Positions 1 through 6,234 of a stretch of 9,951 nucleotides of DNA are shown piece by piece (the stretch's first letter is position 1; each line of letters starts with the position of its first letter). The translations under genes and the position numbers were made by a program. The DNA is from Methanobacteriota archaeon (lineage in GTDB: Archaea; Thermoplasmatota; Thermoplasmata; RBG-16-68-12), in the NCBI GenBank assembly GCA_005878515.1, contig VBLZ01000005.1, positions 1-9,951 of the forward strand, in the 5' to 3' direction. The notes beneath the pieces are model-generated. The model did no database searches. It saw nothing but the letters and a program-made list of their open reading frames with translations, and was not told the origin of the DNA.

Positions 1-752
1 GCAAGGGCGGTGATCTCGAGGGCCTTCCGCACCTCGAGCACGCCGTCGGAGTTCGGGTCTGCGCGAGCGTACAGGTAGATCCGGCCGTCGACCCGCTCCG
101 CGAAGCCGTTCGAGTTCGCGTCCGTCATCGCGAAGGACAAGTCGATGCCGCGGGCGAGCTCGTCGAAACCGTCGCCGTTGCGGTCAAGCGCCTCATATCC
201 CGTGGCGTTGACCGTCGCGGTCTCGTTGTGCCCGTCGTTGTTCGCGTCCCGCGTGCTTGCGGTCAAGTCGAGCGCTGCGCGGTATTCCGTCGTCCCGTTG
301 TCCCCGATGTCGTAGGTTTGGTAGACATGGACCTCGAGGTCCACGGCGTCCGGCGTGCCGTCGCTCGTGGAGTCCGTCATGCAGATTTCTCCGGTGACGG
401 TCCGCACGAACTCCGCGTTGCCACTCTCGTTGCGGTCGAAGCGCTGTTCACCGGCGAACGTGGCCATGACGGATTCCGGTTTCTTGTCGCCGTTTGCGTC
501 CTTGACGCTCAGCGTCCAGACGGCCTGGGCCGTGTACTCGCGGACGCCGTTCTGATTCGGGTCCGCGAAGGCTTCGACGCCTTGTCGGCCCTCGAGCGCG
601 TTGAACGTCCCGTCGGAATCGTTGTCCCAGACCTGGAAGTCCCGGGCAATCGTGAGGCCGGCTTCCGGCACGCCGTTGTGGTCGGCGTCCACGACACAGG
701 TGCCAAGCATCCGCCCGTGCACGTACTCCGGATGACCGTCATGGTTGGCGTC
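1..752 (-). repeat. Array of twelve exact 21-residue (63-nt) acidic-loop repeats
   Basis: Within the minus-strand protein, the first Asp of each acidic loop falls at residues 185, 206, 227, 248, 269, 290, 311, 332, 353, 374, 395 and 416, a constant step of 21 with no indel. An earlier loop-like DNESG at 170 is out of phase. The first nine residues of successive units include DANHDGHPE, DADHNGVPE, DPNQNGVRE, DANNDGHNE, DRNGDGFDE, DANSNGFAE and DPNSDGVLE. Odd and even units differ: odd units tend to end in hydrophobic residues (CVV, AFA, QRF, QTY, EAL), while several even units end in polar ones (SVK, CMT, STR, AMT). This suggests a real 42-residue unit of two loops. The array continues past the left edge. 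Confidence 0.85.
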
Positions 753-1304
753 CGTCGCGGTGTACTCGTTCCGCCACGTGCATCCGCTCTCGTTGTCCTG
801 CGGCGCGATGAAATGCATGAGGTCGGGCGCGCCCCGCACGTGATCCGCATCCCGCGGCACGACCCCCAAGCCAAACGAATCGAGCGAATCGTTCGCAAGG
901 TCATCGCGGGTCTCGTTCACTTCGCGGATCGCGGGCACATCCGTGCCGACCGGATCCGGCTGCCGGTCCGACTCGCTCGCCGGGGCCGACGGGGAGCCGG
1001 CCGGAGCGTCGGAGGGGCTGGAAGACGCGACCTGCGCCGCGGGCGGAGCCGGCGTCGGGCCGGGAGCGCTCGACGCGGACAGGACGGCGTGCGACTGGCT
1101 CGCGTCGGCCGCACTCTGGGCGGTCAAGGTCGCGCCGCGGTTCGAGGGCGTGTAGCCCAGGAGGCGCAGATACGTTCCGTCGCGCGTGAGGCCGCCGCCA
1201 ACCATCGGGAGGACGGCCGCACTCACCGCGACCACTCCAAGCGCGATCGCTAGCGCCAGGAAGAGGGCGCGTGGCGGGCGTTTCGAGACGCAGTAGGCTT
1301 GCAT
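1..1304 (-). CDS. Secreted/surface repeat protein with D-x-N-x-D-G loops (3' end outside window)
   Basis: I translated the minus strand from the ATG at 1304. It gives 434 residues with no stop before the window edge, so the C-terminus is missing. An AAGGTGG Shine-Dalgarno-like stretch lies about 7 nt upstream of this ATG. Residues 12-36 form a basic-then-hydrophobic signal peptide or membrane anchor. Residues 62-125 are an Ala/Ser/Pro/Asp-rich linker, as in exported surface proteins. From about residue 170 onward there are acidic loops of the form D-x-N/D-x-D/N-G-x-x-E/D (for example DANHDGHPE at 185 and DRNGDGFDE at 374). Such loops resemble calcium-binding loops of FG-GAP/VCBS, thrombospondin type 3 and dockerin modules. 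Calcium binding and an extracytoplasmic site are inferred; the exact family is not recognised. It is transcribed away from the operon starting at 1626. Lys is scarce and acidic residues abundant, as expected for an exported domain. Confidence 0.85.
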   Translation of the reverse strand, partial: MQAYCVSKRPPRALFLALAIALGVVAVSAAVLPMVGGGLTRDGTYLRLLGYTPSNRGATLTAQSAADASQSHAVLSASSAPGPTPAPPAAQVASSSPSDAPAGSPSAPASESDRQPDPVGTDVPAIREVNETRDDLANDSLDSFGLGVVPRDADHVRGAPDLMHFIAPQDNESGCTWRNEYTATDANHDGHPEYVHGRMLGTCVVDADHNGVPEAGLTIARDFQVWDNDSDGTFNALEGRQGVEAFADPNQNGVREYTAQAVWTLSVKDANGDKKPESVMATFAGEQRFDRNESGNAEFVRTVTGEICMTDSTSDGTPDAVDLEVHVYQTYDIGDNGTTEYRAALDLTASTRDANNDGHNETATVNATGYEALDRNGDGFDELARGIDLSFAMTDANSNGFAERVDGRIYLYARADPNSDGVLEVRKALEITAL

Positions 1305-1340
1305 CGGGATCCACCTTTGCAGTGCGTACGCGAGTCCGGG

Positions 1341-1386
1341 GGCTTATGAAGACCCGCAAGAGTCTTCCCGAGGGCTTTATGCTCTA
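1341..1386 (-). promoter_or_regulatory. Putative promoter region of the repeat protein gene
   Basis: Read on the minus strand, two TATA-like elements (ATAAAGCCC near 1373-1382 and CATAAGCCC near 1341-1350) lie about 74 and 42 nt upstream of the ATG at 1304. Between them is a 6-bp inverted repeat, GAAGAC (1348-1353) and GTCTTC (1362-1367), with an 8-nt spacer. The proximal element would place transcription start near 1320 with a short leader carrying the AAGGTGG ribosome site. Both elements are weak matches to archaeal box A, so this is tentative. Confidence 0.3.
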
Positions 1387-1490
1387 GCAGAACAGGCCAA
1401 CGGCGATTATCGTACCTCGGCGGCCGCCGCACATATCCACCCCCGCCGACCCGATCGATTTCTCAGCCAAGTCACCCGTTTTTTGGCCCG

Positions 1491-1507
1491 CGTGACAATG
1501 TGTCACG
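1491..1507. promoter_or_regulatory. Operator-like palindrome CGTGACA-ATG-TGTCACG
   Basis: Two perfect 7-bp arms (1491-1497 and 1501-1507) flank a 3-bp centre. The site sits in the 321-bp gap between the divergent repeat-protein gene and the winged-helix operon. The form is typical of a binding site for a dimeric helix-turn-helix regulator. The winged-helix protein encoded just downstream (1626-1946) is an obvious but unproven candidate. The rest of 1305-1625 shows only weak TATA-like elements and no gene I can support. Confidence 0.45.
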
Positions 1508-1534
1508 GTGCGCAAAACGCCGCGGATTGACTCC

Positions 1535-1543
1535 GAATTATCC
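1535..1543 (+). promoter_or_regulatory. Possible TATA element GAATTATCC for the operon at 1626
   Basis: This AT-rich island in GC-rich sequence would direct transcription from about 1565, giving a leader of about 60 nt before the ATG at 1626. It closely resembles GAAATATCC at 6991-6999, which lies in a similar place beside another palindrome. The match to box A is weak. Confidence 0.25.
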
Positions 1544-1625
1544 CACCGGCACCGGGTGTATTCGGGCTTCCTCTCACACGTTCAATAGCCTCGAGAGACA
1601 TGATAGTCTTAGAAAAGGGGGAGAC

Positions 1626-1946
1626 ATGGCGCGGGTTGGCGGGAGTTTGATGCAGGCCCTCTGGGACTGCTTGCTCCAGCGGGGACCCGCCACGGCGCAC
1701 GACCTCTCTGGCAGTCTGCAGCTCTCCCGGACGGAGACGTATCAAGCCGTTCGCAAGGCGGCGGACCAAGGCCTGATCAAGGTCGTCGCTCACGTGCACA
1801 CGGACGACAACCACCGCACCCTCGCGTGGGACATCGACTCCCCGGACCAGGAGCTCGTCTGGCTCCGCCACGAACAACGGGTTCGCGGCCGATATTGCAC
1901 GTGCCTCCCGACGTGCCCGAGGGGCGGGAAGGTTGGAGCCGCATGA
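1626..1946 (+). CDS. Small winged helix-turn-helix protein with C-terminal Cys cluster
   Basis: This 106-residue protein starts at ATG 1626, behind a purine-rich GGGGGAG stretch. An upstream in-frame GTG at 1500 overlaps the palindrome and adds a sequence of poor protein character, so I reject it. Residues 9-53 look like a winged helix: a first helix (MQALWDCLLQRG), then AHDLSGSLQLSRTETYQAVR as helix-turn-helix, then QGLIKVV, followed by a His-rich wing at about 54-69. It probably binds DNA as a MarR/ArsR-like transcription regulator. Residues 91-97 form a tight Cys cluster (C91, C93, C97) near the C-terminus that could bind metal or sense redox state; this is inference. Its stop overlaps the next gene's start as ATGA, so the two are likely cotranslated. 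Confidence 0.7.
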   Translation: MARVGGSLMQALWDCLLQRGPATAHDLSGSLQLSRTETYQAVRKAADQGLIKVVAHVHTDDNHRTLAWDIDSPDQELVWLRHEQRVRGRYCTCLPTCPRGGKVGAA

Positions 1947-2233
1947 GGGCCTCTTATCTCGTCGTCTGGTGGGTGAATCAGGCTCCCCAAGCCGCCCTCT
2001 TCGATCACCAAGAGGCAGCGAGAGCGGCGGCGAGCGTGCGGAATGCGCTCATGGTCACGATCTCCGGGAGCGGGGTCGGCGTCGACGAGGTCGTCGATTG
2101 GTATCGGCGCAACGAAGAAGGTTCCCCGCTACCGGCGGAATGGCGCGACGGCTTGGGGCAACCACGCATCTCGTGGGCTTCGAAGGGAAGTCTGCCGCCG
2201 GGAGTACGGGAGTTGGGCATCCCGAAAAGTTGA
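1943..2233 (+). CDS. Small protein of unknown function, coupled to the winged-helix gene
   Basis: This 96-residue protein starts at ATG 1943, which overlaps the preceding stop (ATGA). That arrangement indicates translational coupling and an operon with the winged-helix protein. The sequence begins with a hydrophobic strand (YLVVWWV, residues 5-11). An Ala-rich helix follows at about 22-36, then a short Val/Gly strand and DEVVDWYRRNEEG at 48-60. It looks like a compact alpha/beta fold with a basic, Pro-rich tail. I do not recognise a family. It could be a ligand-sensing or anti-regulator partner of its neighbour, inferred from the overlap only. Confidence 0.55.
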   Translation: MRASYLVVWWVNQAPQAALFDHQEAARAAASVRNALMVTISGSGVGVDEVVDWYRRNEEGSPLPAEWRDGLGQPRISWASKGSLPPGVRELGIPKS

Positions 2234-2407
2234 CCGATTTGTTCGTAGTCGAGACGCGATTGAGTTTGAATCCAGCCAAGGAACGCAACCGATTCCGAAT
2301 TCCTTCGCCCACGGAGCGGCGGAAGAGTCAAGGATCGTGTCTCGCCTCCGGCACCGTCGCGGGTCGAAGGTGAGAATCCTACGCGGTCGGACACCTGGAC
2401 GGCACTG

Positions 2408-2746
2408 ATGATCGTGCTTGCGATCATGGCTCTCCTCCTCGTCGTGATTTTCGTTCCTCGACCGAACATCCGGCTTACGAATGTTCGATATGAGACGAGC
2501 TCATGCGATCCGGTCACGTCGAGCGTCCTCGCCACGGCGTACGTGACGTTCGCCAACTCGGGCACCGTCGACGGCTACATTATTGCTCGATTCTACGTCG
2601 ATGGAGAGCGACGCGCGACAAGCGGATTCTTCGTTGCTGCTCAGGCGACGGTCCAGGGGACGTTGGAGGCAGCAATCGTGGGATGCCTCTCTCACCACTA
2701 CAGCCTCGACACCTGCTATCCGTCGGGAGAATCGACGACGTGCTAG
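2408..2746 (+). CDS. Small membrane-anchored protein with extracytoplasmic beta domain
   Basis: This 112-residue protein has a single hydrophobic anchor at residues 1-16 (MIVLAIMALLLVVIFV), immediately followed by a beta-rich domain. The stretch around residues 45-72 (TAYVTFANSGTVDGYIIARF, then YVDGER) has the flavour of the Ig-like CARDB/FxLD-type domains common on archaeal surfaces, but I cannot assign it firmly. Four cysteines (33, 93, 103, 112) lie outside the membrane segment and could form disulfides. No Shine-Dalgarno sequence is seen before the ATG, so translation may be leaderless. The 174-bp gap upstream (2234-2407) shows no clear TATA element and no gene I can support. Confidence 0.55.
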   Translation: MIVLAIMALLLVVIFVPRPNIRLTNVRYETSSCDPVTSSVLATAYVTFANSGTVDGYIIARFYVDGERRATSGFFVAAQATVQGTLEAAIVGCLSHHYSLDTCYPSGESTTC

Positions 2747-2847
2747 AATCGCGCTCATGAAATCACGACGACACCTGCGGTTGAGATAGTCGGCCGCACA
2801 ACCGAAAAACCATCATCTGTTTCACTCCGCGCGCGCTGCGAAGAACG

Positions 2848-2856
2848 GATTAAGTA
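2848..2856 (+). promoter_or_regulatory. TATA-like element GATTAAGTA upstream of 2884
   Basis: This AT-rich element is centred about 32 bp before the ATG at 2884. That would place the transcript start within a few nt of the start codon, in line with the near-leaderless mRNAs common in archaea. No Shine-Dalgarno motif precedes the ATG, which agrees with this reading. Confidence 0.4.
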
Positions 2857-2883
2857 GAGCTGGCCACATCGGCGCGGGAACTC

Positions 2884-3267
2884 ATGACCTCCCGGCCGTA
2901 CAAGGATCTCATCATCTACGGCTGCTTCGTCTTGAATCGGCTCGTCGCGGAGATGGGAATCGATCTCTACCAGGAAGGGTTGGACGCGAAGCTCGCCCTC
3001 GTGCTACCAAATCAGCACGGCCTGTCGAAGGAAGAGGTCAAACGCGAGATCAAGTCGAATCACTTCATGACGGATCGGGTGATCGAGTCGCTCGAGAAGG
3101 AGGGCCACGCGACCGTTGAGGTGGTCGAGGGCCACTACCGGATTCGCATCACCCGGGAGGGGGTGCTCCACATTCGTCGCTTCAACGAATTTTACCGGAA
3201 GGTCTACCAGGAGCAGATCCGGGACCACTATCGGTTCACCAAGGCGCCGTTCTGGTTGCGCGACTGA
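2884..3267 (+). CDS. Winged-helix DNA-binding-type protein
   Basis: This 127-residue protein starts at ATG 2884. Residues 46-75 (GLSKEEVKREIKSNHFMTDR, then VIESLEKEGH) form a helix-turn-helix-like pair of helices. A wing follows at 76-95 (ATVEVVEGHYRIRITREGV). A C-terminal amphipathic helix rich in Arg, Phe and Tyr (about 96-120) could mediate dimerisation. The N-terminal 45 residues are partly hydrophobic (LIIYGCFVLNRLV) and may pack on the winged helix. It is probably a transcription regulator or small chromatin-associated protein; the target is unknown. It stands alone, with a gap on its left and a convergent gene on its right. Confidence 0.7.
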   Translation: MTSRPYKDLIIYGCFVLNRLVAEMGIDLYQEGLDAKLALVLPNQHGLSKEEVKREIKSNHFMTDRVIESLEKEGHATVEVVEGHYRIRITREGVLHIRRFNEFYRKVYQEQIRDHYRFTKAPFWLRD

Positions 3268-3298
3268 CCACCGCCAAACATCCCCGAGCCCGCGAGAG

Positions 3299-3334
3299 TT
3301 AACCTTAAACAAGGTTGATCGGGAGGAACCCGAT
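3299..3334. terminator. Two adjacent hairpins between convergent genes
   Basis: The first hairpin has stem AACCTT (3301-3306) and AAGGTT (3311-3316) with an AAAC loop, extendable by a T-G and a T-A pair. The second is ATCGGG (3318-3323) and CCCGAT (3329-3334) with an AGGAA loop. They lie in the gap between the winged-helix gene ending at 3267 and the minus-strand gene ending at 3380. Transcription termination or mRNA 3'-end protection for both genes is plausible. There is no long U-tract. Confidence 0.4.
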
Positions 3335-3379
3335 ACGTGGGCTTCGCGGTCTCGCCCGGTCGCCGGCCTCGATCGCACC

Positions 3380-4399
3380 TCACGCCGCCGTGGGCGTGCC
3401 CGTTCCACTCATCACGGGCTCGACGACGACCGGGATAAAGTCGTAGGTTCCATCATCTCGCTCGATCGCGAGTTCCAGAGAGCACACGAAGGTTGAGCCG
3501 CGGATCTTCAGGCGCGCCGATTCCTTCGTCAGGAATTCGTACACGTCTGGGGTGACGCTTTCGTCCGCCTTCGATCGCCAGAGGACGAGGATCCGGGCGG
3601 GCGGAATCTTCGTCGCGCGCGCGACGTCCTCGATCGCGGTCTTCAGCGCCTGCAGGTCCGCGAGGGTCGGTGCGCGCTCGAACGCCTTCACGAAGACCGC
3701 GAAGCCGGCTGCGCCCAGGCTCGTGAACCGCCACAACGCCGACGGCTCCCGCCGCACGTACGCGTCGAACGAATACGTGAGGCCGCTCGTCCCGGTGAGC
3801 AGCGCCGGCGTCGCAACGGCGCCAGGGGTGGCCATCATCCCGCGTACGTCGGAGCTCGTGGCCCCCAGGTACGAGAGGATGCGCTGGACCGAGTCCTTCC
3901 CATCCGGGATATACACGACCGGATCCGCCTGACGGACGCGTTGGATAACCCGGTGCCGCAGCGCGAAATAATCGAAGAACGACCTCAGGTCTCGCATCAG
4001 TTCGAGGATGCTGAAGCCGAGGATGAAGAGCGCCACGAGGACGGCGCCGAGGAACACGAGGCCCCCGGTGGTCAACACCTGCAGCACGCCGAAGATGAGG
4101 ACGAAAATCAACAGGACGAGGCGCCCGGTCGAGCCGGAGACGGATCGCATCGCCAGCAGCAGGACGACGATCGGGACGAAGAGGAGGAGCGCAAGTCCGG
4201 GCGCGCCGCCGAATGCCGCGGCTGAGAGGATGATCAGAAAGAAGTCAAGCAGGAGCCACACGGAGACGAACCAACGCACGTAGCGAAGGGTCTTGCGGAT
4301 CTTCGGGGTCTGTCGATCCACGGACTCGGCGAGATCGAAGATTGCGGCGATCGGATCTTCCACCGCGCGGGCGTCCTTCGTCGGTTGCTCGCGGTTCAC
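3380..4399 (-). CDS. Four-TM membrane protein with cytoplasmic C-terminal domain, unknown function
   Basis: I choose the GTG at 4399 (339 residues) because a strong TATATA at 4421-4426 lies about 25 bp upstream, the distance expected for a leaderless transcript. A longer frame from GTG 4462 would translate straight through that TATA element. Using 339-aa numbering, four hydrophobic segments lie at about 44-64, 67-84, 93-110 and 113-134. A soluble region of about 200 residues follows, with a Gly/Ala/Thr-rich middle (VRGMMATPGAVATPALLTGT). Further on is a mixed alpha/beta part that includes a helix of the form LADLQALKTAIEDVARATKI and a strand ARILVLWRS. The N-terminal acidic helix (ARAVEDPIAAIFDLAESVDR) looks cytoplasmic. 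I do not recognise a named family; it could be a membrane sensor or scaffold. Confidence 0.75.
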   Translation of the reverse strand: MNREQPTKDARAVEDPIAAIFDLAESVDRQTPKIRKTLRYVRWFVSVWLLLDFFLIILSAAAFGGAPGLALLLFVPIVVLLLAMRSVSGSTGRLVLLIFVLIFGVLQVLTTGGLVFLGAVLVALFILGFSILELMRDLRSFFDYFALRHRVIQRVRQADPVVYIPDGKDSVQRILSYLGATSSDVRGMMATPGAVATPALLTGTSGLTYSFDAYVRREPSALWRFTSLGAAGFAVFVKAFERAPTLADLQALKTAIEDVARATKIPPARILVLWRSKADESVTPDVYEFLTKESARLKIRGSTFVCSLELAIERDDGTYDFIPVVVEPVMSGTGTPTAA

Positions 4400-4418
4400 G
4401 ATTGAAGACGAACCTGAT

Positions 4419-4428
4419 TGTATATAAT
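4419..4428. promoter_or_regulatory. TATA element, possibly bidirectional
   Basis: TGTATATAAT is one of the most AT-rich decamers of this GC-rich window. On the minus strand it is about 25 bp upstream of GTG 4399, giving a leaderless transcript. On the plus strand it would start transcription near 4450, giving a leader of about 67 nt before ATG 4516, which has its own GGAGG. The near-palindromic TATATA core permits use in both directions. Confidence 0.55.
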
Positions 4429-4515
4429 GAGGTCGGGAAGATTCTGATTTCCCGCTCGTCACGCGCCATCAGGAATGCTTTTCCACGAACATTCCCTCCC
4501 TGTGCGGAGGCGACG

Positions 4516-6165
4516 ATGCCAGGAAGCGATCGACAACTGCTATTCCCTCGACTAGCGAAGAAGATTCTCGACGATTACTGGTCGTTTCACCCGAGCACCG
4601 CGGCGGCCGCCGGGATCCATAGATACGATGGTATTCTGCCCGTCTATACCGCGGCATCGCTCGGCGCCTTCACGACGCGGGTCCGCGGATACCTTGAGGC
4701 GTTAGATCGACACGACCGCAGCGACCGCCTCTCCCGGCAGGTACGGCTTCGACTCGGCGTCCTTCGCGGTCTCCTCTTGACCGAGCTGTCGGAAATCGAA
4801 GACCAGCGACTGCCGCAGGCGCTTCCCCTATATTCCCTGTTCCGTATGAACATCGTCAACTACCTCCTGAGGAAGTATGCCCCGGTCGACCGTCGCGTCC
4901 GGGCGATCGGAAGGCTGCAGGCCCAGGTGCCACGCTTCCTCAAGGAGATGCGGTCAACGCTGGACCGGCGCCTCGCGGACACCTTTTTCGAGGTGGGTGA
5001 GATGGCCGCGAGCGGGATGCTCGACGCGTACGCGCGCGAGTTGCCCAACATCCTAAGCGGCGTTTCGCGGAGCGTTCGAGCATACGTGGAAGAAACGAAT
5101 GCAACGGCCACCGCGGACCTGAAAGGGCTGGTCAGCGACCTCGCGGCGAAGTACCGCCCGCGACTCAAGAAGGACTTCGCCTTGGGCCGACGCAAGTACG
5201 AGCGAATGATCTTCGCGGAACATCTCGTCGGCACCCCGATCGAGCGACTCCTCGAGGTCGGTCGCGCGGACCTGGCCGCGAATCGCCGGCAATTCGAGGA
5301 GACGGCACGACGGATTGAACCGGGAAGCGAGCCCGCGAAGGTCATCGAAGGCATCGAGGCGGACCATCCGACCGCGGAGCGCCTAATCGACGACACACGC
5401 GCGATGCTCGAGGAGATTCGACAGTACGTCATCGCCAATGACGTCGTTACCGTCCCGTCGGAGGAGCGGGCCCAAGTCATCGAGACCCCACGATTCTTCC
5501 GCTTCGCCACCGCGGCGTTGAATCCTCCCGGGAGCTTCGAGAAGGTCGCGCGCGAGGGCTTCTACTACGTGACACCTACCGAGGAAACATGGCCGGCGGA
5601 GAAACAGGAGGAGTGGCTGCGCCACCTGAATTACACGATGCTCCGGAACATCTCCGTCCACGAATGCTATCCCGGACACTATGTGCACTTGCTCCACCAG
5701 AACCGCGTCCGCGATACGGTCCTTAAGAGTTACTTCTCGTACGCGTTCACGGAGGGCTGGGCGCACTACTGCGAGGAGATGATGGTCGAGCACGGATTCG
5801 GCGACCTTCGGCTGAAGCTCGCGCAGCTGCAGGACGCGCTTCTTCGCGACTGCCGGTACATCTCGTCGATCATGATGCACACCGCGGGGTGGTCGTGGGA
5901 GGAGGCGACGCGGTTCTTCATGGAGAACGCATACCTGGACCGATTGCCCGCGGAACGCGAGGCGAAGCGAGGCACCTGGGATCCCGGATACCTGAATTAC
6001 ACGCTCGGCAAGCTCATGATCAAGAAGCTCCGTGCGGACTGGTCCAATCAACACCGGGAGGCCAGCACCCGCGAATTCCACGACCAGCTGCTCGGACTCG
6101 GCGCGCCTCCGCTGGGACTCGTGCGAGAGCATCTCCTCGGCAAGGACGCGGGACCCGCGCTCTGA
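4516..6165 (+). CDS. DUF885-family protein, putative zinc metallopeptidase
   Basis: This 549-residue protein starts at ATG 4516, 5 nt after a GGAGG ribosome site (4506-4510). The frame stays open to 4342, but that part crosses the divergent promoter. The family hallmarks of DUF885 are present: an N-terminal DDYWSFHPSTAAAAGIHRYD pattern, the HECYPGH motif at residues 382-388 (HExxPGH), EGWAHYCEE at 413-421 and the C-terminal GYLNYTLGKLMIKKLRADW. In this fold the HExxPGH histidines and a Glu of the EGWA segment are the expected zinc ligands, with Glu383 as catalytic base. Length is normal for the family and no signal peptide is seen, so it is probably cytoplasmic. The substrate is unknown; peptide hydrolysis is inferred from the gluzincin-like motif. 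It stands alone. Confidence 0.9.
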   Translation: MPGSDRQLLFPRLAKKILDDYWSFHPSTAAAAGIHRYDGILPVYTAASLGAFTTRVRGYLEALDRHDRSDRLSRQVRLRLGVLRGLLLTELSEIEDQRLPQALPLYSLFRMNIVNYLLRKYAPVDRRVRAIGRLQAQVPRFLKEMRSTLDRRLADTFFEVGEMAASGMLDAYARELPNILSGVSRSVRAYVEETNATATADLKGLVSDLAAKYRPRLKKDFALGRRKYERMIFAEHLVGTPIERLLEVGRADLAANRRQFEETARRIEPGSEPAKVIEGIEADHPTAERLIDDTRAMLEEIRQYVIANDVVTVPSEERAQVIETPRFFRFATAALNPPGSFEKVAREGFYYVTPTEETWPAEKQEEWLRHLNYTMLRNISVHECYPGHYVHLLHQNRVRDTVLKSYFSYAFTEGWAHYCEEMMVEHGFGDLRLKLAQLQDALLRDCRYISSIMMHTAGWSWEEATRFFMENAYLDRLPAEREAKRGTWDPGYLNYTLGKLMIKKLRADWSNQHREASTREFHDQLLGLGAPPLGLVREHLLGKDAGPAL

Positions 6166-6203
6166 CCTCCTTTGGGGCGCATCAACCCAGCGGCGTCGCA
6201 TCC

Positions 6204-6211
6204 CTTTATTA
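6204..6211 (+). promoter_or_regulatory. Box A promoter of the tRNA gene
   Basis: CTTTATTA is centred about 27 bp upstream of the tRNA 5' end at 6235. The distance and composition fit an archaeal TATA box for a tRNA transcribed at or near its mature 5' end. Confidence 0.6.
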
Positions 6212-6234
6212 CCGCTCGGTCCATGGGCCGGCCC

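Noticed and set aside
228..1253. Plus-strand open frame of 341 codons
   Set aside because: It is antisense to the repeat protein; its Val/Arg/Gly-rich composition is the reverse-complement image of D/N/G-rich codons and it has no ribosome site.
2366..2393. tRNA-like T-arm (GGGTCGAAGG...GAATCC) suggesting a tRNA remnant or att site
   Set aside because: The loop is the wrong length, no acceptor or anticodon arm can be folded around it, and there is no matching copy near the real tRNA.
2005..2565. Minus-strand open frame of 186 codons across the gap 2234-2407
   Set aside because: It overlaps two plus-strand genes antisense, has no ribosome site or domain, and its apparent N-terminus mirrors the small membrane protein.
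4342..4515. Upstream extension of the DUF885 frame to 4342
   Set aside because: It would run through the divergent promoter and into the opposite gene; family members begin near the DDYW segment, and the ATG at 4516 has GGAGG.
5383..6201. Minus-strand open frame of 272 codons
   Set aside because: It is antisense to the DUF885 gene, covering its HExxPGH and EGWA motifs; it is Arg/Val/Leu-rich with no recognisable domain.
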